From NCBI GenBank assembly GCA_007119405.1, contig SKPT01000653.1:1-10749 (forward strand): 10,749 nt of DNA, read 5' to 3'. The position numbers were made by a program, and so were the translations under genes. Below are positions 1 through 5,852 of the stretch, in pieces; the stretch's first letter is position 1, and each line of letters opens with the position of its first letter. Source of the stretch: Phycisphaeraceae bacterium (GTDB lineage: Bacteria; Planctomycetota; Phycisphaerae; Phycisphaerales; Phycisphaeraceae). The notes beneath the pieces were generated by a model. The model ran no database searches. It worked only from the letters and a program-made list of their open reading frames with translations, and had not been told where the DNA came from.

Positions 1-60
1 GCGCGGGGTTGCCGGCGGGGCGGCAGGCAGTAGCATGCGCGGGCACCCCGGTTCCTGTTT

Positions 61-73
61 CTCCCGTCGGGAG
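61..73 (+). promoter_or_regulatory. RBS inside a short palindrome, upstream of the beta-helix gene
   Basis: The bases CTCCCG-T-CGGGAG form a perfect 6+6 inverted repeat around one base. Its right arm contains the Shine-Dalgarno sequence GGGAG (69-73), six bases before ATG 80. As RNA it can fold as a 5-bp stem with a 3-base loop, which would partly mask the ribosome site. The RBS call is reliable and decides the start of the gene. A regulatory role for the hairpin is only inference. Confidence 0.5.
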
Positions 74-79
74 TCTGAC

Positions 80-1603
80 ATGCACGTCGTGACCATCGTC
101 CTGAGCCTGCTCACCGTGTTGCTCATCGTGACCGATCGGTCGGCAGCCCAGGCCCCCGTCCATTCGCAGCTCTGGGGTGAGCGCGGCGAGCACTGGAGCG
201 ACGACAGCCAGTTGCCCGACGTCTCCTTCGCCGGCTACCGCCACGGCGAGACGCCGATTCCCGACTACCCGGTCATCGCCAACGTGCGCGACTTCGGGGC
301 CGTGGGCGATGGCGAGGCGGACGACACGCAGGCGTTTCGCGATGCCATCGCCGCCGTCGAGCCGGGCGATGGCGGGGCCATCCTCGTCCCCGCCGGCACC
401 TACCGGCTGACCGACATCATCACGCTCGACAAGTCCAACCTCGTGCTCCGCGGCGAGGGCACCGACGCCACCACGCTCCACTTCGAGCGGTCGCTCGAGC
501 AGATCGCGCCCCGGCCGTCACGCACCGGCCACGGCACGACGACGACGCACTACTCCTGGTCGGGCGGCCTGCTGCGGATCGTCGGCCGGGACGCCGGCCG
601 CGAGCTCGCCACCGTCGCCGAGCCGGCGCAGCGCGGCGAGCGCACCATCACGGTCAGCTCGGCCGCCGACATCGAGCCCGGGCAGATCATCCAGATCCAC
701 CAGCGCGACAACGACGAGCACACGCTGGCGAACCACCTCTACGCCGGCGACCCGGGCCTCAGCGACGGCATGGGCATCCGCCGCGCTCGCCTCGTGGCCG
801 AGGTCATCGCGGTGGACGGCGACCGGGTCACGCTCAACCGCCCGCTGCGCTTCGACGTCCAGCGGCAGTGGCAGCCGCGCGTGCTGTCGGTGAGCCCGAC
901 GGTCACCGACGCGGGCATTGAGTCGCTGCGCATCGGCTTCCCCGGCGGGCCGTACCGCGGGCATTTCGAAGAAGACGGCTTCAACGCGATCCACTTCGTC
1001 AACGTTGATCACTGCTGGGTGCGCGACGTGCACATCCACGACGCCGACAGCGGCATGTTCATCAACGGACGGTTCTGCACCATCGAGAACGTCACCTTCA
1101 CCGCCGACCGTGAGACGGACTCGGGCGACCACACGGGCCACCACGGCATCACCTTCCACAGCGACGACAACCTGGTCGTGGGCGCCGACTTCCAGACGCG
1201 CTTCATCCACGACGTGACGGTCTCGGGCGTGGCGGGCAACGTGATCTCGCGCAGCCGGGGCGTGGACATGTGCTTCGACCACCATCGCTGGGCGCCGTAC
1301 GAGAACGTGTTCACCGACATTCACGTCGGCCGGGGCACGCGTCTGTGGCGCAGCGGCGGGACGGGCAACCGCGGGCGTCACACGGCCGCGCGGGCGACCT
1401 TCTGGAACATCCGCGCCGACCGGCCGCTGTCGCTGCCGCCGCAGGGCTGGGGCCCGACACCGATCAACATCGTGGCCCTCCAGGGCCTGGAGCTTGACAG
1501 CGACGACAACCCCGCGAACTGGCACGTGGAGCCGATCGACCCGGCCGCGATCGAGCCGGCGAACATCCACCAGGCGCAGCTCGAGCGGCGGCTGGGGCGG
1601 TAG
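80..1603 (+). CDS. Secreted right-handed beta-helix protein, pectate-lyase-3 / GH28-like
   Basis: Predicted exported 507-residue protein. Residues 1-25 form a Sec signal peptide: a hydrophobic core VVTIVLSLLTVLLIV, then SAAQA as a likely cleavage site. Residues 68-90 carry the N-terminal signature of the Pectate_lyase_3 (PF12708) beta-helix family, NVRDFGAVGDGEADD followed by TQAF. Short stacked beta-helix turns follow, such as HFVNVDHCWVRDVHIHDADS (305-324) and CTIENVTF (333-340), and a His-rich stretch GDHTGHHGITFH lies at 349-360. Residues 160-260 form an insert between helix turns. Members usually cleave or bind acidic polysaccharides; substrate and mechanism (lyase or hydrolase) are not readable here. 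The frame is open to the left window edge, but ATG at 80 is chosen because the signal peptide starts there and GGGAG (69-73) sits 6 bases upstream. The downstream aldolase and dehydratase genes suggest it feeds a sugar-acid pathway (inference). Confidence 0.85.
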   Translation: MHVVTIVLSLLTVLLIVTDRSAAQAPVHSQLWGERGEHWSDDSQLPDVSFAGYRHGETPIPDYPVIANVRDFGAVGDGEADDTQAFRDAIAAVEPGDGGAILVPAGTYRLTDIITLDKSNLVLRGEGTDATTLHFERSLEQIAPRPSRTGHGTTTTHYSWSGGLLRIVGRDAGRELATVAEPAQRGERTITVSSAADIEPGQIIQIHQRDNDEHTLANHLYAGDPGLSDGMGIRRARLVAEVIAVDGDRVTLNRPLRFDVQRQWQPRVLSVSPTVTDAGIESLRIGFPGGPYRGHFEEDGFNAIHFVNVDHCWVRDVHIHDADSGMFINGRFCTIENVTFTADRETDSGDHTGHHGITFHSDDNLVVGADFQTRFIHDVTVSGVAGNVISRSRGVDMCFDHHRWAPYENVFTDIHVGRGTRLWRSGGTGNRGRHTAARATFWNIRADRPLSLPPQGWGPTPINIVALQGLELDSDDNPANWHVEPIDPAAIEPANIHQAQLERRLGR

Positions 1604-1820
1604 GTACGCTGGCTCCCCCACCGCCGCCCTGGGAAGGTGTGTGAATTGCGTACCACTGAGCAGCCCGCCAGGGTGCGGAGTGCTTGAGAGGCGATAGCCG
1701 GCTCGGCGAACTCGCAGCTCCGCGGCGCCCAGGCATGCACGGCCGCAGTCGGAGGGTGAGGGCGCGTGATGGCGGTGGACTTCGCTTTGCTCTGCCACGT
1801 TGCATTGAAGGAAGTGAGCT
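1604..1820. other. 217-base spacer between beta-helix and aldolase genes
   Basis: No convincing sigma-70 promoter or U-tailed terminator was seen. A 7-base inverted repeat, GGTACGC (1603-1609) and GCGTACC (1648-1654), has a 38-base gap and is probably too open to act as a terminator. A possible small ORF occupies 1769-1834. Whether the beta-helix gene is co-transcribed with the aldolase cannot be decided from the sequence. Confidence 0.5.
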
Positions 1821-1834
1821 TTGGCGGACGGTGA
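1769..1834 (+). CDS. Possible 21-residue leader peptide overlapping the aldolase start
   Basis: An ATG at 1769 follows a good Shine-Dalgarno sequence, GAGGG (1758-1762), with 6-base spacing, and a second purine-rich GGAGG lies at 1751-1755. The reading frame encodes MAVDFALLCHVALKEVSFGG plus one Arg and stops at TGA 1832-1834. The stop lies 11-13 bases inside the aldolase gene, which starts at TTG 1821 in another frame. This geometry would suit translational coupling: a ribosome finishing the small ORF stops over the weak TTG start. The peptide shows no amino-acid run typical of classical attenuation leaders. It could equally be a chance ORF in GC-rich DNA; conservation in relatives is unknown. 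Confidence 0.3.
   Translation: MAVDFALLCHVALKEVSFGGR
1808..1814 (+). promoter_or_regulatory. RBS supporting a TTG start for the aldolase
   Basis: AAGGAAG lies six bases before TTG 1821. No ATG or GTG near it gives the complete barrel N-terminus, so this site decides the TTG start. Confidence 0.65.
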
Positions 1835-2783
1835 TTTTCGTGGCGTGTTCGTGATCGCGGTGACGCCGTTCGATGAGGCCGGCGAGATCGACGAAGCCTC
1901 GCTGCGGGCGCAGGTGGACTTCGCCATCGAGGCGGGCGTGCACGGGATCGTCACTCCCGCAAACGCCAGCGAGTTCTACGCCCTGCTCGACGAGGAGCGG
2001 CGGCGGGTGGGACATATCGTCGTGGAGCAGGCGGCCGGGCGCGTGCCGGTCGTGTTGACGGTCAACGCTCCCTCGACGCCGGCGCTGCGCGTGCTGGCGT
2101 CGCGGGCAGTGGACGCGGGCGCCGATGGGCTGATGCTCATGCCCCCGGTGCTGCGCCCGCCACATGAGCCGGAGCTCTGGCGCTACTTCCAGGCCGTGTC
2201 GCAGGCGGCGGCCAACGCCCGGGGCGGCGCGGGCATCCCGATCATCGTGCAGAACTGCAACAAGCCCTTCGGCCAGGCGATGCCGGTGTCGTTCCTGGCG
2301 AAGCTCGTCGACGAGCTGCCCGGCATCGCGTACATCAAGGAGGAGGCCGACCCCTGCACGCACCTGATGACCCGGGTGATGGAGGCGGTGCGCGACAAGG
2401 CCCGGCTGAAGGGGGTGTTCGGCGGGCAGGCGGGGAAGTACCTCATGAACGAAGCCGCCCGCGGCGCGTGCGGCACCATGCCCGCGTGCGACGTGCCCGA
2501 CGCGCACGTGGCGCTGTGGAACGCCATCGAGCGCGGCGAGCAGGCGGAGGCGCGCAAGCTCTACAACCGCCTGCTGCCACTGCTGACCATGGAAGCGCTC
2601 TACCCTTCGGTGCTCTACAAGCAGGTGCTCTGGCGGCGCGGGGTGATCCGCCATCCGGGCACGCGCAACCCATCGCATGCGCCGCTGGATGAGGTGGACC
2701 GGCGCGAGCTGGATGCGTTGCTGGACGAGATCAGCGACCTGCTGCCCGTGCACGGGCCGTTTGCGAAAGGGGCCAAGGCTTGA
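1821..2783 (+). CDS. Dihydrodipicolinate synthase / N-acetylneuraminate lyase family aldolase
   Basis: Cytoplasmic class I aldolase of the DapA/NAL superfamily, 320 residues, close to the usual 290-310. The N-terminus GVFVIAVTPFDEAGEIDEAS (8-27) is the typical first barrel strand. The Schiff-base lysine is K173 in AYIKEE, and GVFGGQAG (198-205) fits the late-barrel glycine motif. Two usual active-site features are altered. The loop normally reading G-T-T-G-E is TPANASEF (45-52), keeping a Glu at 51. The strand normally reading (L/V)-Y-N holds IIVQN, so the catalytic tyrosine position is Q144. It is therefore unlikely to be the lysine-pathway DapA. Its 4-base overlap with a dehydratase gene suggests cleavage of a 2-keto-3-deoxy sugar acid to pyruvate and an aldehyde, or a related reaction (inference). 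Translation starts at TTG. Confidence 0.88.
   Translation: MADGDFRGVFVIAVTPFDEAGEIDEASLRAQVDFAIEAGVHGIVTPANASEFYALLDEERRRVGHIVVEQAAGRVPVVLTVNAPSTPALRVLASRAVDAGADGLMLMPPVLRPPHEPELWRYFQAVSQAAANARGGAGIPIIVQNCNKPFGQAMPVSFLAKLVDELPGIAYIKEEADPCTHLMTRVMEAVRDKARLKGVFGGQAGKYLMNEAARGACGTMPACDVPDAHVALWNAIERGEQAEARKLYNRLLPLLTMEALYPSVLYKQVLWRRGVIRHPGTRNPSHAPLDEVDRRELDALLDEISDLLPVHGPFAKGAKA
2766..2772 (+). promoter_or_regulatory. RBS for the first dehydratase, inside the aldolase 3' end
   Basis: AAAGGGG sits seven bases before TTG 2780, inside the last codons of the aldolase. The start and the preceding stop share the bases TTGA (2780-2783), the usual arrangement for translational coupling. This supports a TTG start with the N-terminus MKIDRVRADIVG, which matches the family's first beta strand. 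Confidence 0.7.
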
Positions 2784-3910
2784 AGATCGACCGTGTGCGG
2801 GCGGACATCGTGGGCAACCCGTGGAAAAACTGGGTGATTGTGCGCGTCGACACCGACGAGGGCATCACCGGCTACGGGGAGGCGACGGCGCTGACGGCCG
2901 CGCCGCAGGTCGCCGAGGCGAAGGAAGTCAGCCGCTTCGTGATCGGCATGGACCCGCGCGACCCGGTGCGCGTGCGCGATGCCCTGTACAAGGGCACGTA
3001 CCTGAACATGTACAAGAGCACGTGCGCGATCGAGATCGCCTGCTGGGACATCCTCGCCAGGAGCCTGGGCGTGCCGCTGTATCGCCTGCTGGGCGGGCGG
3101 GTGCAGGCGCGGCTGCGCGTGTACGCCAACGGGTGGTACAAGACCGAGCGCGAGCCCCGGGCCGTGGCCGAGCGCGCCCGCGAGGTGGTGGCGATGGGGT
3201 ACACCGCGCTAAAGTTCGATCCGTTCGGCAACGCGTACCTTCAGCTCTCGCGCGCCGAGCGCAAGCTGTCGCTGGCGATCGTCGCGGCCGTGCGCGACGC
3301 GGTGGGCGACGAGGTGGACCTGCTCATCGAGGGTCACGACCGCTTCACGCCCGCGGTCGCGGTGGAACTGGGGCACGCGCTGGCGGCGTATGAGCCGACG
3401 TGGTTCGAGACGCCGGTGAACTCGCGCGACGTGGAGGCGACGTGCCACGTGGCGCGACAGATCCCGGTGCCGGTGGCGTCGGGCGAGCTGTTCAAGGATC
3501 TGGAGCAGTTCCGTCGCCTGCTGGCGGATGGCTCGGTCGGCATCGTGCAGCCGGAGCCTTTGAACTGCGGCGGGGTGTCGGGCGTGATGAAGGCCGCCGC
3601 CATCGCCGAGGCCCATGGCGCGCTGGTGGCCTGCCACCAGGCGCAGAGCCCGCTGAACACGGCCCTGAACGCTCATCTGCACACGGCCATGCCCAACTTC
3701 TTCCTCCACGAGTGCTTCGACGAGTTTCTCGAACCATGGGCGCGGGCCGTGTTCCCCGGCGTGCCCCGCGTGGTCGATGGCCACCTTCAGCCCAGCGATG
3801 AGCCCGGCCTGGGCGTCGGCTTCGACGAGCGCGAGGCCCAGCGCCATCCCTACGGCGAGGATCAGTTCATCCGCCTGTTCGAGGTCGGCTGGGAGCAGCG
3901 CCGACGGTAG
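2780..3910 (+). CDS. Enolase-superfamily sugar-acid dehydratase (mandelate racemase / galactonate dehydratase type)
   Basis: Cytoplasmic 376-residue enzyme with the two-domain enolase-superfamily layout: an alpha+beta capping domain (about 1-120, ending near YRLLGGR at 101-107) and a (beta/alpha)7-beta barrel. Visible active-site positions are K145 (ALKFDPFG), the metal-ligand series E184 (LIEGHDRF), E210 (WFETP) and E236 (ASGELF), H186 two residues after the first ligand, and H286 (ACHQAQSPLN). H186 with H286 is the pattern of galactonate-dehydratase-like enzymes, which remove water from an aldonic acid to give a 2-keto-3-deoxy acid. The usual QPD acid of the His-Asp dyad is QPE (E259), and the first metal ligand is Glu rather than the usual Asp. 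The gene overlaps the aldolase by 4 bases, so the two enzymes probably act in sequence. The exact sugar acid is not determined. Confidence 0.88.
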   Translation: MKIDRVRADIVGNPWKNWVIVRVDTDEGITGYGEATALTAAPQVAEAKEVSRFVIGMDPRDPVRVRDALYKGTYLNMYKSTCAIEIACWDILARSLGVPLYRLLGGRVQARLRVYANGWYKTEREPRAVAERAREVVAMGYTALKFDPFGNAYLQLSRAERKLSLAIVAAVRDAVGDEVDLLIEGHDRFTPAVAVELGHALAAYEPTWFETPVNSRDVEATCHVARQIPVPVASGELFKDLEQFRRLLADGSVGIVQPEPLNCGGVSGVMKAAAIAEAHGALVACHQAQSPLNTALNAHLHTAMPNFFLHECFDEFLEPWARAVFPGVPRVVDGHLQPSDEPGLGVGFDEREAQRHPYGEDQFIRLFEVGWEQRRR

Positions 3911-3927
3911 ACGGCGCGATGCGGGCG

Positions 3928-5571
3928 TCACTCCGCCTCCGCTTCAAGCAGCGCCCGCAGCCGCTCCAGGTCCTCGTCCGACCAACCCGCCGGTTCCGTC
4001 AGCGCCACCCACGCATCAATGTAATGCGCCGCGGCATAGCTGTGCCCATAGCCCGGCGGCGCACCGCCGACCGCCATGTCGGCGGCGAGCTGAAGGAACG
4101 TCACCACCGGATACCAGCGCAGCTCCGCATGAACGTCAGGCCCACGCGGCTGACGCAGCCACGCCGGCTCGCGATACAGCGAATCCACGCTGAAAAACGT
4201 GATCGGATCACTGGCATATTGCAGATACGCGACGCGGTGCGGCCCCCACTCCGCCTCGCCCACCTCCAGCCCGCCGTCCTGGTTCATGAACCGCACCACC
4301 GCCCCGTCGCGAAACCGCGGCAACCAGGCCGGCGACCCCTCGGCCCGACTCGCCGTCACATGCTTCCACGTTTCACTGCGAAACGGCGGCCCCACCCACA
4401 GCACGCCGTCGAACGGATCCGCGAGAATGTCGTACGCATCAAACGACAGGTCCGAGTTCAGCGCCCCCAGGCTCAGCCCATGCAGATACAGCCGCGGGCG
4501 ACGCTCGCGCGGCAGGCTCGTCCAGTGGCCGTACACCTTCACGAACAGGGCCCGCGCCATCTCCGCGCCATACTCTCCCTCCGTCGTCAGCGCCAGCGGG
4601 CTGGGCAGGTACGAATACTGCGCCGCCACCGTGGCGATGTCGCCGCGATGCAGATACTCCACCGCGTCCTGCGATGCCGGGTCGATCCATCCCGTGCCCG
4701 TGGGCGTGACCAGCAGCAGCACCGACCTCTCGAATGCCCCGACGCGCTGAAGCTCATCCAGCGCCAGCCGGGCCCGTTGCTCGGCGGTGTCGGCCGCGTT
4801 CAGCCCCACGTAGACCCGGATCGGCTCCATCGCGGGCTCGCCCGCCAGCGCCTCGATGTCCGCCGCCGTCGGCCCAAGCGCCACGAACTCCCGGCCGCGC
4901 CGCCCCAGGTCCGCCCAGGCCAGCAGCGACGCGCTGCTGCCCGTCTTCAGCGCGTCGGTCGGCGGATCGAGATCGCCCTCGATCAGCGCATCGAGCTGCT
5001 GATACGATCGATCCGCCGTACGCAGGAACCATGACAACGCGACGCCCTCGATCACCAGCCAGAACAACGCGAACGCCGCGACCATTCCAATGACCAGTGA
5101 CACCCGGTGCGGCACGAAGCGTCCCAGCTTGCTCGACAGCAGATGAAACGTGCGGCGAAACGCCCAGCCGATCGCCAGCATCACGGCGAACAGCGCCAAC
5201 GCGATCGCCGCCATGCTCACGAACCGCCCGCCGCCGGCCGGCTCCATGCCCATCATCTCGCGCACCGAGTTCTGCCACCCCGTCGCCCGCCAGAGGAAGA
5301 TCACCGCCGTCACCGCGCACAACGCTGTCGCCCCCAGCTTCACCACGCGGTCCACCCTGGGCCCGGGCATGGGGATCTCCATGAACCGCCACAGCCACGC
5401 CGCGGCAAAGCCCAGCGCGTAGCCCGCCGTCAACGACAAGCCCGACACGACCCCCTGGACGGCGAACGGCCGCGGCACCAGGCTCGGCGTCAGGGAAAAC
5501 GCAAAGAAGAGCGTCGCCAGCACCAATCCTGTCGCCGACATCCGGTTCAGGATCGATCTCAACAGATTCAT
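3928..5571 (-). CDS. Membrane protein with C-terminal alpha/beta-hydrolase domain (Abhydrolase_9 type)
   Basis: A 547-residue inner-membrane protein. The N-terminal half has about five hydrophobic helices (near 14-32, 40-62, 76-95, 117-138 and 157-180) and the motif SLTPSLVPRPFAVQG (26-40), characteristic of the Abhydrolase_9_N domain (PF15420). The C-terminal half (about 240-530) matches the partner alpha/beta-hydrolase domain (PF10081): TPTGTGWIDPAS (289-300), a nucleophile elbow HGLSLGAL with S367, a likely acid in QYASDP (D455), and GYGHSYAAAHYIDAWVAL with candidate His 510. Actinobacterial members commonly have GESLG at the elbow; here it is GLSLG. The natural substrate of the family is not established; lipid or ester hydrolysis is a guess. 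ATG 5571 is preferred over an in-frame TTG at 5592 because AAAGG on this strand (5583-5579) lies 7 bases upstream. The gene converges on the dehydratase gene with a 17-base gap. Confidence 0.85.
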   Translation of the reverse strand: MNLLRSILNRMSATGLVLATLFFAFSLTPSLVPRPFAVQGVVSGLSLTAGYALGFAAAWLWRFMEIPMPGPRVDRVVKLGATALCAVTAVIFLWRATGWQNSVREMMGMEPAGGGRFVSMAAIALALFAVMLAIGWAFRRTFHLLSSKLGRFVPHRVSLVIGMVAAFALFWLVIEGVALSWFLRTADRSYQQLDALIEGDLDPPTDALKTGSSASLLAWADLGRRGREFVALGPTAADIEALAGEPAMEPIRVYVGLNAADTAEQRARLALDELQRVGAFERSVLLLVTPTGTGWIDPASQDAVEYLHRGDIATVAAQYSYLPSPLALTTEGEYGAEMARALFVKVYGHWTSLPRERRPRLYLHGLSLGALNSDLSFDAYDILADPFDGVLWVGPPFRSETWKHVTASRAEGSPAWLPRFRDGAVVRFMNQDGGLEVGEAEWGPHRVAYLQYASDPITFFSVDSLYREPAWLRQPRGPDVHAELRWYPVVTFLQLAADMAVGGAPPGYGHSYAAAHYIDAWVALTEPAGWSDEDLERLRALLEAEAE

Positions 5572-5852
5572 CCGCGAGCCTTTCATCGCCAAACCGTGCG
5601 AGGCGCGGTGGTGCCACGGCTTGCCCTGCGGGTCACGCCGGCGGCCGAGATCAGCCGTAGCGTTCGCGGATCGTGCCGGCCCCGGCAGAAAGCGCCACCC
5701 CGTGCAGACGGTCCAGCGCGCCGACCGGGATGGTCAGGCCCGCGGCGGTTGTGCCGTCAGTGCCGGGGCCAGTGTACCGGCGCGAACGATGCAGAGGTAG
5801 AATGCCGACGTCAGGCCGGAGGCGACCACGTCTGGAGCAGGAGTTCCCTGTC
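5572..5852. other. Divergent intergenic region between hydrolase and amidase genes
   Basis: This 281-base region must hold the promoters for two divergent genes. On the plus strand TAGAAT (5798-5803) is a fair -10 candidate for the amidase, with no good -35 at 16-18 bases. On the minus strand TACACT (reading 5779-5774) is a weak -10 candidate. Minus-strand bases from about 5787 down to the stop at 5651-5653 read as a coding-like sequence without a usable start codon (see findings). No operator repeat stands out. Confidence 0.4.
5798..5803 (+). promoter_or_regulatory. Candidate -10 element for the amidase unit
   Basis: TAGAAT matches 5 of 6 bases of the sigma-70 consensus and lies 50 bases upstream of the amidase ATG. 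No TTGACA-like hexamer or TGn extension accompanies it, so the call is tentative. Confidence 0.25.

Noticed and set aside
10..25. TGCCG-GCGGGG-CGGCA hairpin near the left edge, as a terminator of an upstream gene
   Set aside because: The stem is only 5 bp with no T-run, and short GC-rich inverted repeats are expected by chance at this base composition.
1776..1805. Possible promoter TGGACT ... TTGCAT before the aldolase
   Set aside because: The predicted transcription start would fall near 1812, within the aldolase RBS, so the message would lack an intact ribosome site. The hexamer matches are also weak.
518..1954. Long minus-strand open frame (about 478 codons) opposite the beta-helix gene
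   Set aside because: It is antisense to a well-supported gene with clear domain motifs. Its translation is Arg/Ala/Val-rich low complexity, with no recognisable motif, typical of the reverse strand of GC-rich coding DNA.
3919..5034. 371-codon plus-strand open frame opposite the membrane hydrolase
   Set aside because: Arg/Gln/His/Pro-rich antisense translation without motifs. The opposite strand encodes recognisable membrane helices and a hydrolase triad.
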